This document shows, piece after piece, positions 6,824 through 13,480 of a stretch of DNA of 13,480 nt. The translations under genes were made by a program, and so were the position numbers. The notes below the pieces were generated by a model. It ran no database searches. It was not told the DNA's origin and was given only the letters and a program-made list of their open reading frames with translations. The stretch is taken from contig CAZIHR010000055.1 of assembly GCA_964538885.1 (NCBI GenBank), positions 1 to 13,480 of the forward strand, given 5' to 3'. Each line of letters starts with the position of its first letter. Within the stretch, counting starts at the first letter, position 1. The stretch is from JAPOPJ01 sp964538885 (GTDB lineage: Archaea; Thermoproteota; Nitrososphaeria; Nitrososphaerales; Nitrosopumilaceae).

Positions 6824-9617
6824 GATTCGCGGTGCCAGACACCACAACCTGAAAAATCTTGACGTGGACATACCAAAGAACAGTTTGGTTGTAATCAGTG
6901 GACTGTCAGGATCCGGCAAGTCCACACTTGCCTTTGATACCATCTATGCTGAGGGACAGAGAAGATACGTGGAATCATTATCTGCATATGCACGACAATT
7001 TCTAGAGATGATGGACAAGCCAGATGTTGATTCTATAGAGGGTCTCTCCCCTGCAATATCGATTCAGCAAAAGACCACCAGTAAAAATCCCCGATCGACT
7101 GTAGGCACCACCACTGAGATTTACGACTATATGCGGCTTTTATATTCCAGAGTGGGAATTCCACACTGTACTAACTGTGGCAGAAAGATCTCAAGTCAAT
7201 CAATTGAGACCATATGTGAATCCATACTAAGAGAGTTTGAAGATACAAAGATAGTTGTATTGTCCCCCATAGTACAACGAAAAAAAGGAACGCATGAAAA
7301 GCTGCTCGGACAAGTAAAGAGAGATGGATATTCCAGAGTTCGCGTAAATGGAAAAGTCATGGGACTAGATGAGATTGTACCGCTTGACAGACAGAAATGG
7401 CACAGCATAGAGATTGTAGTAGACAGAGTACAGGCAACAAAATCAGAACGCTCACGGTTGTTTGAGGCGATTCAGACTGCAATCAAGACTTCAAAGGGGA
7501 ATGTCGTGGTGTCGTCTACAAAATTAGAAAAGATCTTCTCACAAAATAATGCATGTCCCTACTGTGGGCTGACTGTTGGAGAGTTAGAGCCACGCACATT
7601 TTCATTCAACTCTCCGTTTGGCATGTGCAAAGCGTGTAATGGATTAGGAGTAAAGCTAGAGTTTGATGAAGATCTGATAATTCCAGACAGGACAAAATCC
7701 ATACTTGATGGGGCCATTGTACCGTGGAGTGGAAGATTCTCCTCATTCAGGCACCAAGCACTAAGAGCTGTGGGAAAGAGATTCGGTTTTGATTTGATGA
7801 CATCAATTGAAGATATGAAGAAGAAGCATCTTAATGTGATTCTGTATGGTACAAATGATCTGATTGACTTTAAATATAGTTCAAAGTCAGGCGACTCGGC
7901 ATGGCAATATACAGATGCATTTGGGGGAGTTGTGGAGAATTTGCGGCGTTCATTTGCAGAGACAGAATCAGATTCAAAACGAGAGTGGCTCAAACAATTC
8001 ATGAGAGACACACCATGTAGTGAATGTGGCGGTAAGAAGCTGAAAGCAGAATCTCTTGCAGTAAAGATTGGAGGCATGGGAATAATGGAGGTATGTGATC
8101 TGCCTATTGCAGGCTGTCATGACTTTTTTGCCAATTTACAGATGACAGAGAACGAGCAATATATTGCACGTGACATTCTCAAAGAGATTAATGAAAGGCT
8201 CGAATTTCTGATTAACGTAGGACTAGATTATCTGACGCTTAATCGGCTCAGCTCCACACTCTCTGGGGGGGAATCACAAAGAATACGACTTGCAACTCAG
8301 ATCGGCTCCAATCTTACAGGAGTAATGTATGTGTTGGATGAACCCACGATTGGTCTGCATCAGCGCGACAATGCAAGGCTTGTCAAGACACTGACAAAAT
8401 TGAGAAATCTTGGAAATACGGTAATTGTGGTGGAACATGATGAGGAAGTCATAAGGAATTCGGACTGGATAGTTGATCTTGGACCTGGTGCAGGTATTCA
8501 TGGAGGAAATATAGTATTCGAGGGAACCATAAAGCAGATACTAAATGGTGGCAAATCAATCACAGGCAACTATCTGAAAAATGAGACCATCGTCAAGCTG
8601 GACAACAAAACCAGAGTACGTCAGGGCACTCTAAAGATATTGGGAGCTGCTGCAAACAACTTGAAAAAGATTGATGTCGAGATACCATTGGGGCTGTTTG
8701 TGGCAGTTACAGGAGTGTCAGGCTCCGGCAAGTCTACACTGGTAAATGATATACTACTCAAGGCACTTGAGAGTCATTTTTACACATCATCCAAAAAGCC
8801 CGGAAAGCACAAGGGCATTTTAGGTCTGGAGAATATTGACAAGGTGATTGCAATAGACCAATCCCCCATAGGCCGTACGCCGCGCTCGAATCCGGCCACA
8901 TATATTGGTGCATTTACACCCATACGAGAGCTATACTCCAACACGACACTGTCAAGAGAGCGTGGATACGCACCAGGTCAGTTCTCGTTTAATGTGGCAG
9001 ACGGACGATGCTTTGCATGTGATGGTGATGGTGTCAAGCAGATAGAGATGCAGTTTCTATCAGATGTTTATGTAAAGTGTGACGAGTGCAAGGGGAAACG
9101 CTACAACTCTGAGACGTTATCTGTGTTATACAAAGGAAAGAGTATAGCAGACATACTAGAGATGACGGTCTTTGAGGCACTAGAATTATTTGAAAATATT
9201 CCTACAATCAGGAAAAAATTACAGACAGTTTATGATGTAGGTCTTGGATATATAAAATTGGGTCAATCATCTACCACCCTATCTGGAGGCGAGGCCCAAC
9301 GCGTAAAGCTTGCGGCAGAACTGTCAAAGCGGGGTACTGGAAATACACTATACATATTAGATGAACCTACTACAGGACTCCACTTTGCTGATGTGCAAAA
9401 GCTGCTTGATGTGTTAAATCGACTTGCAAATATGGGAAATACCATAGTTGTAATTGAGCACAATATGGATGTAATAAGGAACTCGGATTGGATAATAGAC
9501 CTCGGGCCGGAGGGAGGTGATGAGGGCGGGACGATAGTAGCTACGGGCACACCTGCACAGATAATCGAGTCTGCTGGCAGTTATACAGGAAAATATCTCA
9601 AGATGGCAAAGAAATGA
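6804..9617 (+). CDS. uvrA: UvrABC system protein A (excision repair ATPase)
   Basis: UvrA dimers find helix-distorting damage and load UvrB. At 937 residues it is close to the family's usual length. It has two ABC ATPase modules, Walker A GLSGSGKST at 33-41 and GVSGSGKST in the second half, each with its LSGGE signature (LSGGESQRIRL and LSGGEAQRVKL) and Walker B (VLDEPTIGLH and ILDEPTTGLH). The zinc-binding Cys pairs are present: C251/C254 with C275/C278, and C736/C739 with C759/C762, the latter in the DNA-binding zinc finger. Further CxxC pairs lie at 122/125 and 405/408. The ATG start gives the usual IRGARHHNLKN opening and sits inside the end of uvrB. The stop overlaps the uvrC ATG as ATGA. 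The gene is intact throughout. Confidence 0.98.
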   Translation: MPENKLKIRGARHHNLKNLDVDIPKNSLVVISGLSGSGKSTLAFDTIYAEGQRRYVESLSAYARQFLEMMDKPDVDSIEGLSPAISIQQKTTSKNPRSTVGTTTEIYDYMRLLYSRVGIPHCTNCGRKISSQSIETICESILREFEDTKIVVLSPIVQRKKGTHEKLLGQVKRDGYSRVRVNGKVMGLDEIVPLDRQKWHSIEIVVDRVQATKSERSRLFEAIQTAIKTSKGNVVVSSTKLEKIFSQNNACPYCGLTVGELEPRTFSFNSPFGMCKACNGLGVKLEFDEDLIIPDRTKSILDGAIVPWSGRFSSFRHQALRAVGKRFGFDLMTSIEDMKKKHLNVILYGTNDLIDFKYSSKSGDSAWQYTDAFGGVVENLRRSFAETESDSKREWLKQFMRDTPCSECGGKKLKAESLAVKIGGMGIMEVCDLPIAGCHDFFANLQMTENEQYIARDILKEINERLEFLINVGLDYLTLNRLSSTLSGGESQRIRLATQIGSNLTGVMYVLDEPTIGLHQRDNARLVKTLTKLRNLGNTVIVVEHDEEVIRNSDWIVDLGPGAGIHGGNIVFEGTIKQILNGGKSITGNYLKNETIVKLDNKTRVRQGTLKILGAAANNLKKIDVEIPLGLFVAVTGVSGSGKSTLVNDILLKALESHFYTSSKKPGKHKGILGLENIDKVIAIDQSPIGRTPRSNPATYIGAFTPIRELYSNTTLSRERGYAPGQFSFNVADGRCFACDGDGVKQIEMQFLSDVYVKCDECKGKRYNSETLSVLYKGKSIADILEMTVFEALELFENIPTIRKKLQTVYDVGLGYIKLGQSSTTLSGGEAQRVKLAAELSKRGTGNTLYILDEPTTGLHFADVQKLLDVLNRLANMGNTIVVIEHNMDVIRNSDWIIDLGPEGGDEGGTIVATGTPAQIIESAGSYTGKYLKMAKK

Positions 9618-11209
9618 CAGTTGACATCTCCAAATTTGTGATTTCCACAGGTCCGGGCATCTACATGATGAAAGATTGTGATGGTAAAATCATCTACATA
9701 GGTAAAGCGAAAAATTTGAAAAGGCGCGTAAAGTCATATTTTCTAAAAAACCAGAACTACAAAACGCAAAAGCTTGTGGAAAAGATAGCAGATATGGAGT
9801 TTGTCTTAACTGATAATGAGAGTGAGGCATTTCTGCTTGAATCAAATATGATAAAAAAATATCGTCCCATGTTCAACATTGAGCTGAAGGATCAGCAGAG
9901 ATACACATACTTGAGAGTGACTGAGGAAAAATATCCACGATTAGTAGTAGCTAGACGTACACGGAATGGAGAGTTTTTGGGACGGGGAAAGATATTTGGA
10001 CCATTCACGCATGGCAGCTCAAAATTACTTACAATTGGTACGTTGCGCAAGGCATTTCAGATCAGAGTATGCAAGACGCTTCCAAAAAAGGTCTGCTTAG
10101 AATATCATCTGGGCAATTGTGAGGGCCCATGTGAATTCAAGTCTGCCATAAATCGATATCCGGCACATGTGGACGCGCTCAAAAAAGCATTGGGGGGGAA
10201 AGATCAGACAAGAGATTTTGTACGTGGGCTGGAAAATGAGATGCGGCACGCGGCAGATATGCAACAGTTTGAGAGGGCAAAAGAAATACGCGACACGCTG
10301 ATCAGATTGGGCAGTCTACAGACAGGGCAAAAGATGGAATATGTGGAAAATTCAAATGAAGAGTACTTTGGCATTACAATTAGAGACCATGCTGCAATTG
10401 TGATGAATTTTAGGATGATAAATGGCATAATACGGGATAGTGATAGATTCTTTTTTGATTTGGTGGGAGACAATTCATTTTCAAGCTTTTTGTCAGGATA
10501 CTATTCCACACACAAGCTGCCACGTCTGGTGGTGGTAAGTGAATATCCTGCAGATAGGAAAATTTTGGAGAAGATGTTTTCAAAGCAAGCAGGATTTCCA
10601 GTAAGGATTGTCTGTCCTACAAGTGGCAAGAGATTGGACATGCTTAATTTGATAGCAAAGAATCTCAAGATGATTCAAGATGGCAATGTGGAGCCAGGAC
10701 TAGTAGATATCAGAGACAAGCTACATTTGCCTGCAATACCACATTCCATTGAATGTTTTGATATATCAAATCATGGTGCAGATTTTGCAGTAGGTTCCAT
10801 GTCAAAGTTTACAGAAGGGCAACCAGATAAGGCAGGGTACCGCAAGTTCAAAATCAAGACAATATCTGGAAGGGACGACTATGCGATGATTGCCGAAGTG
10901 GTTCATCGACGCTACTCAAGATTGGTAGCAGAGAGAGCTGAACTGCCAGATATGATTCTAATTGACGGAGGTAAGGGACAACTAGAAGCAGCATTAAAAT
11001 CACTACAAACATTGGGACTAGACATACCTTGTGTGTCACTTGCAAAGGAGAATGAGGAGGTTTACATACCGAATGAAAAGTATCCGATTATGATTCCGAG
11101 GGAGAAGGCAGCGCTGAAGATTTTACAGTATGCACGCGATGAGGCTCACAGATTCGGAGTCAGATACAACAGAACTGTACGTAAAAATGCATTGAAAATA
11201 AAGGGCTAG
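9614..11209 (+). CDS. uvrC: UvrABC system protein C (dual-incision nuclease), lacking the C-terminal HhH domain
   Basis: UvrC cuts the damaged strand on both sides of the lesion. The GIY-YIG domain starts at residue 15 (GIY 15-17, YIG 28-30, Arg37/38, catalytic Glu76) and makes the 3' cut. Cysteines C153, C161, C169 and C173 keep the C-x7-C-x3-C spacing of the Fe-S site described in bacterial UvrC. A UVR motif for UvrB contact lies at about 200-235. The RNase H-like 5' nuclease follows, with ECFDISNH, ILIDGGKGQL and DEAHRFGVRYNR supplying the Asp/Asp/His set. The protein ends at 531, soon after RYNR, where bacterial enzymes usually continue into two helix-hairpin-helix units. Nothing downstream restores them. 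The stop shares CTAG with the opposing cupredoxin gene. Confidence 0.96.
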   Translation: MTVDISKFVISTGPGIYMMKDCDGKIIYIGKAKNLKRRVKSYFLKNQNYKTQKLVEKIADMEFVLTDNESEAFLLESNMIKKYRPMFNIELKDQQRYTYLRVTEEKYPRLVVARRTRNGEFLGRGKIFGPFTHGSSKLLTIGTLRKAFQIRVCKTLPKKVCLEYHLGNCEGPCEFKSAINRYPAHVDALKKALGGKDQTRDFVRGLENEMRHAADMQQFERAKEIRDTLIRLGSLQTGQKMEYVENSNEEYFGITIRDHAAIVMNFRMINGIIRDSDRFFFDLVGDNSFSSFLSGYYSTHKLPRLVVVSEYPADRKILEKMFSKQAGFPVRIVCPTSGKRLDMLNLIAKNLKMIQDGNVEPGLVDIRDKLHLPAIPHSIECFDISNHGADFAVGSMSKFTEGQPDKAGYRKFKIKTISGRDDYAMIAEVVHRRYSRLVAERAELPDMILIDGGKGQLEAALKSLQTLGLDIPCVSLAKENEEVYIPNEKYPIMIPREKAALKILQYARDEAHRFGVRYNRTVRKNALKIKG

Positions 11210-11829
11210 TTTACCTGAATGGTACCTACCATCCACGGGTGAACCAAGCAAAAATAGTCATACATGCCAGATTCTTCAAATGTGAATGTGTAAGACGCGT
11301 TCACCAGAATTAGGCTACTGTCAAATTCACCTGACGGGCCGTCTGTAACTGTTCCGCTTGTAACTGTATGTGCAGCAGTATCGGCGTTTACCCACTCTAC
11401 TGCATCACCAGCATTAATTGTGAGTGACATTGGAATGTAGCATTCATTTGTTACCTCACAGCCAGGTACTGCTGTTCCCAGAGGCATTTCGACAATGTGT
11501 GTTTGTGGGTCGTCTTGCGTCATTTCGTCTTGCGTCATTTCGTCTTGCGTCATTTCGTCTTGCGTCATTTCGTCTTGCGTCATTTCGTCTTGCGTCATTT
11601 CGTCTTGCGTCATTTCGTCTTGCGTCATTTGTACCGCAGGGCTAGAGCTCTGATTTGTGTCACCATACAATGCAATTCCCACACCAACAGCCACAATCGC
11701 AATTGTAAATCCGATTGCAGCCTTGTCAATACCAGCCAATAGAATAAACGATTGACTACGCCTAAATAAACGTAATGAGTAACAGTCAGATGCAGATTCA
11801 GTTCCTCCATTCTCATGCACAAATTTCAT
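11206..11829 (-). CDS. Membrane-anchored blue-copper protein (plastocyanin/amicyanin-like) with MTQDE repeat stalk
   Basis: This is a probable electron-transfer or copper-binding protein on the outer face of the membrane. Of 207 residues, a 35-residue head precedes one membrane helix (about 36-56), then a stalk of eight MTQDE/MTQDD units (68-107) and a cupredoxin domain (about 110-207). Type 1 copper ligands are visible: His154 in AAHTVTSG, then Cys194, His197 and Met200 in YFCLVHPWM. The C-x2-H-x2-M spacing is amicyanin-like. Cys124 and Cys130 could form a disulfide. The domain closely resembles the plastocyanin-like proteins abundant in ammonia-oxidising Thaumarchaeota, where they are thought to replace cytochrome c. 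The ATG at 11827-11829 suits the TATA box 33 nt upstream; a TTG just before the helix (residue 31) is a weaker alternative. Confidence 0.92.
   Translation of the reverse strand: MKFVHENGGTESASDCYSLRLFRRSQSFILLAGIDKAAIGFTIAIVAVGVGIALYGDTNQSSSPAVQMTQDEMTQDEMTQDEMTQDEMTQDEMTQDEMTQDEMTQDDPQTHIVEMPLGTAVPGCEVTNECYIPMSLTINAGDAVEWVNADTAAHTVTSGTVTDGPSGEFDSSLILVNASYTFTFEESGMYDYFCLVHPWMVGTIQVN
11511..11630 (-). repeat. Eight perfect 15-bp tandem repeats in the cupredoxin stalk
   Basis: The plus-strand unit CGTCTTGCGTCATTT occurs eight times without any mismatch. On the coding strand each unit reads ATG ACG CAA GAC plus GAA (GAC at the last), giving MTQDE. The unit is a multiple of three, so gain or loss of units changes stalk length without breaking the frame. 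Full identity including third codon positions points to recent slippage or homogenisation. Confidence 0.97.
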
Positions 11830-11858
11830 AAAATAATCAAAGTATGATGCTAATCACG

Positions 11859-11865
11859 AATTTAA
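11859..11865 (-). promoter_or_regulatory. TATA-like box of the cupredoxin gene
   Basis: On the minus strand CCTTAAATTC is centred about 33 nt before the ATG at 11829, which predicts a transcript with a leader of about 7 nt. It lies in the 86-nt divergent gap shared with the SPFH gene. Confidence 0.45.
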
Positions 11866-11908
11866 GGTAAAATGCTACAAATTGGACAACACCATGCTAC
11901 GCGCTTGG

Positions 11909-11914
11909 TATAAT
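11909..11914 (+). promoter_or_regulatory. TATA-like box favouring the second ATG of the SPFH gene
   Basis: TATAAT is centred about 28 nt before the ATG at 11940, the spacing expected for a leaderless archaeal transcript. It almost touches the first ATG at 11916, so if it is the real promoter, translation starts at 11940 and eight residues are lost. Confidence 0.4.
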
Positions 11915-11915
11915 A

Positions 11916-12803
11916 ATGAGAGGCATTTACAAAAATTACATGTCCAGATATCAAGGCTCCCGCCGAAATGTCAATACAAATGTTGCAAGAGGCGTAACTA
12001 TAGGCATCATACTCTTAATAATAATAGGAGTTGTTGCGTTTGCGTCAGTCAAGATTGTTGATGCAGGTCACAGGGGAGTGCTACTGCACTGGAATGCGGT
12101 AGACTTGGAAAATCCACCACTTGATGAAGGACTGCATTTTGTAGTTCCCTTTCAGGATGAAGTAGTGGTCATAGAGGTACGTACGCTCAAGTATGAGAAG
12201 GAGACCAGAAGTGCATCAAAAGACCTGCAGACTGTGGAAACCACAGTAACAGTAAACTATCATCCGAATAAAGAAGAAATTCACAGACTATACAAGAATT
12301 TGGGATTAGACTATGAAAACAGGGTAATTCAACCAGCAATAGAAGAGACTGTCAAGCAAGTAACTGCAAATTATAATGCCGAAGAGCTGATCACAAAGAG
12401 ACCACTAGTCAAACAGGACATCGAATCATCAATTAGAGAGAGATTGAACCAGTTCGGTGTAGTCACCGAGGTTATATCCATTACAGATTTCGAATTTTCG
12501 CCGTTATTTGCACAAGCAATTGAGGCCAAAGTAGAGGCAGAGCAAAAAGCACTCAAGGCAGAAAACGACTTGAGAAGAATAGAGGTGGAGGCAAAACAGA
12601 GAGAGGCAAACGCCATAGGAGTTGCCAATGCCAACATAGCTGAAGCTCGTGGTGAAGCAGAGGCAATTGCCATAATCAACAAGGCACTGGCTGAGAATCC
12701 AAACTATCTAGAGTGGCTAAAGACACAAGCATGGGACGGAAAGCTACCACTTGTAGTTGGTGAAGGTGGAACTCCGTTCATTCAGATTCCTGTAACGCCC
12801 TAA
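11916..12803 (+). CDS. SPFH/prohibitin-like membrane protein
   Basis: This 295-residue protein of the SPFH (band 7) superfamily forms membrane-bound rings or scaffolds, typically linked to membrane protein quality control. A basic N-terminus is followed by one membrane helix (about 27-45), then the SPFH domain with VDAGHRGVLLHWNAV and LDEGLHFVVPF, and RTLKYEKETRSASKDLQTV, typical of prohibitins. A long charged Ala/Glu-rich coiled coil spans about 195-265, and the end is GGTPFIQIPV. It is closer in layout to prohibitin than to HflK or HflC, and no NfeD partner or FtsH protease is visible nearby. A start at 11940 is also possible because of the TATA spacing. It ends one base from the stop of the opposing small membrane protein gene. 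Confidence 0.92.
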   Translation: MRGIYKNYMSRYQGSRRNVNTNVARGVTIGIILLIIIGVVAFASVKIVDAGHRGVLLHWNAVDLENPPLDEGLHFVVPFQDEVVVIEVRTLKYEKETRSASKDLQTVETTVTVNYHPNKEEIHRLYKNLGLDYENRVIQPAIEETVKQVTANYNAEELITKRPLVKQDIESSIRERLNQFGVVTEVISITDFEFSPLFAQAIEAKVEAEQKALKAENDLRRIEVEAKQREANAIGVANANIAEARGEAEAIAIINKALAENPNYLEWLKTQAWDGKLPLVVGEGGTPFIQIPVTP

Positions 12804-12804
12804 G

Positions 12805-13116
12805 TCACTCGGTACGACCTTTGTCATTTTGAAAGCTATCTCTTATAGAGTCATACATTGCAAGAAACTGATCTGGTTCATTTTGCCGATATTCTTTTTC
12901 CATAGATCGAATCTCACCGTCAGAGAGTTGCCTGCCTTTACTCAGATGATATTCCTTGAGTATTTGGAAAGGTGATTGCCTTATGTTGTATCTCTGCAAC
13001 GTACGGCTGACATTTTTCTTACACATCATATCATATACTATAAATCGATATACCAAATAACCCACCAACCCCACTATAGTCACTATAATTATCGGAATTA
13101 TGATGATTGGTGCCAT
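12805..13116 (-). CDS. Small single-pass membrane protein, function unknown
   Basis: The protein has 103 residues from the ATG at 13114-13116; a TTG two codons upstream (13120-13122) would give 105. The first 28 residues are a strong membrane helix (APIIIIPIIIVTIVGLVGYL). A hydrophilic, probably cytoplasmic, domain follows with RYNIRQSPFQILKEYHLSKG and LSDGEIRSMEKEYRQNEP, likely helical. The gene fills the space between two plus-strand genes, is convergent with the SPFH gene with a gap of one base, and has good coding character. I recognise no named family. Position suggests, but does not show, a membrane-related role. Confidence 0.72.
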   Translation of the reverse strand: MAPIIIIPIIIVTIVGLVGYLVYRFIVYDMMCKKNVSRTLQRYNIRQSPFQILKEYHLSKGRQLSDGEIRSMEKEYRQNEPDQFLAMYDSIRDSFQNDKGRTE

Positions 13117-13163
13117 GAACAATTATTCACATTTTCAGTATTTCATTGTTGTTGTTTTCAGAC

Positions 13164-13170
13164 ATTATAT
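13164..13170 (+). promoter_or_regulatory. TATA-like box before the 57-residue gene
   Basis: ATTATAT lies about 28 nt before the ATG at 13196, the spacing of a leaderless archaeal promoter. A second candidate, TATAAAAATA (13177-13186), is too close to that ATG for normal spacing. Confidence 0.35.
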
Positions 13171-13195
13171 CAATAGTATAAAAATATCGAAAAAA

Positions 13196-13369
13196 ATGGC
13201 AAAAAACAAGTTCTTCTGCAAAAAAAGGACAGGTATTGTGATTAATTCTTTGGACGGTTCACCAATCCAAGCATTTGTAAGGAAGATGCCACCACATGGG
13301 GAGACCATCACAGAGGAACAGACAGAGAAAAAGCATGATGCCAGTAGAGGGGTGAACTCTGTTTCCTAA
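13196..13369 (+). CDS. Small basic protein of unknown function, 57 residues
   Basis: The frame is open further upstream (from an ATG at 13100), but that part overlaps the promoter of the opposing gene and reads as low-complexity sequence. The ATG at 13196 gives a sensible start, MAKNKFFCKKRTG, and is preceded by TATA-like sequence. The protein continues with IVINSLDGSPIQAFVRKMPPHG and ends in a charged tail (EEQTEKKHDASRG). One Cys, no membrane helix and no motif I recognise. It looks like a genuine small gene but has no assignable role. Confidence 0.5.
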   Translation: MAKNKFFCKKRTGIVINSLDGSPIQAFVRKMPPHGETITEEQTEKKHDASRGVNSVS

Positions 13370-13480
13370 TTCGCCATCTGTGTGCTACCATATACCTGTT
13401 AGACGGCTACATGGATGTCACGGCGTCACTCTTCCCACCTCTCGCGCGATCGACTCGTCCCTCCACTTGTTGTATTGGAT
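13370..13480. other. Unassigned window end; possible 3' tail of a minus-strand gene
   Basis: The sequence becomes visibly richer in G and C here. A minus-strand frame entering from the right edge is open for 20 codons (IQYNKWRDESIAREVGRVTP) and stops at TGA, 13418-13420. It looks protein-like, but a plus-strand frame from an ATG at 13411 is also open to the edge. No RNA gene fold is evident. The stretch is too short to decide. Confidence 0.2.

Noticed and set aside
7559..8077. Minus-strand frame of 172 codons inside uvrA
   Set aside because: The plus strand encodes conserved UvrA zinc and insertion regions; the antisense product is Ser/Phe-rich without any motif.
11511..11630. Possible CRISPR-like array
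   Set aside because: The 15-bp units follow each other directly without spacers and encode in-frame MTQDE; this is a coding minisatellite.
11424..11742. Two overlapping plus-strand frames with RLASF-type or LRHFV-type repeats
   Set aside because: They are antisense readings of the 15-bp repeat tract inside the cupredoxin gene; a repeat unit divisible by three keeps all frames open.
13370..13480. Possible tRNA or rRNA start at the GC-richer window end
   Set aside because: No T-loop, anticodon arm or known rRNA block could be found on either strand.

Overview
The window most likely comes from an ammonia-oxidising archaeon of the Nitrososphaerota (Thaumarchaeota), probably a Nitrosopumilus-like lineage. 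The strongest pointer is the membrane-anchored blue-copper protein at 11206-11829. Its CxVTNECYIP, AAHTVTSG and YDYFCLVHPWM blocks are the type seen in the many plastocyanin-like proteins of these archaea. Several genes also have TTTAAA/TATA-like boxes about 25-35 nt before the start and no clear Shine-Dalgarno site, which fits archaeal leaderless transcription. Base composition is AT-rich.

The left third (1-4826) is accessory DNA. Two related, decayed ISH3-like insertion sequences lie in the same orientation. Copy A is cut by the window edge (1-785). Copy B is complete in length (3618-4826) with perfect 19-bp terminal inverted repeats. Between them, on the minus strand, is a type II restriction-modification pair: an alpha-ordered SPPY-type DNA methyltransferase (1982-3169) that overlaps by 4 nt a PD-(D/E)xK endonuclease resembling the TdeIII group (1176-1985). 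Around the pair are broken gene pieces: a plus-strand fragment (787-965), a start-less HNH-like tail (1051-1194) and a minus-strand fragment beside copy B (3412-3582). An 82-nt imperfect palindrome (964-1045) sits between two converging reading frames. The layout is that of an IS-flanked, composite-transposon-like island.

The centre (4862-11209) is a complete uvrB-uvrA-uvrC operon for bacterial-type nucleotide excision repair, with overlapping genes (20 nt and 4 nt). The IS ends only 14 bp before the likely uvrB TATA box. A 15-nt dyad covers the predicted transcription start and start codon. UvrC keeps both nuclease domains and an Fe-S-type cysteine set but ends without the usual C-terminal helix-hairpin-helix pair.

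The right part has the cupredoxin (minus, sharing a CTAG double-stop with uvrC), an SPFH/prohibitin-like membrane protein (plus, 11916-12803), a small membrane protein (minus, 12805-13116) and a 57-residue unknown protein (plus, 13196-13369). The cupredoxin stalk is built from eight perfect 15-bp repeats encoding MTQDE. The last 110 nt cannot be assigned.

No tRNA, rRNA or CRISPR array was seen. The items most worth checking are the IS-flanked restriction island, the palindrome, the uvrB start-site dyad, the HhH-less UvrC and the MTQDE repeat tract.
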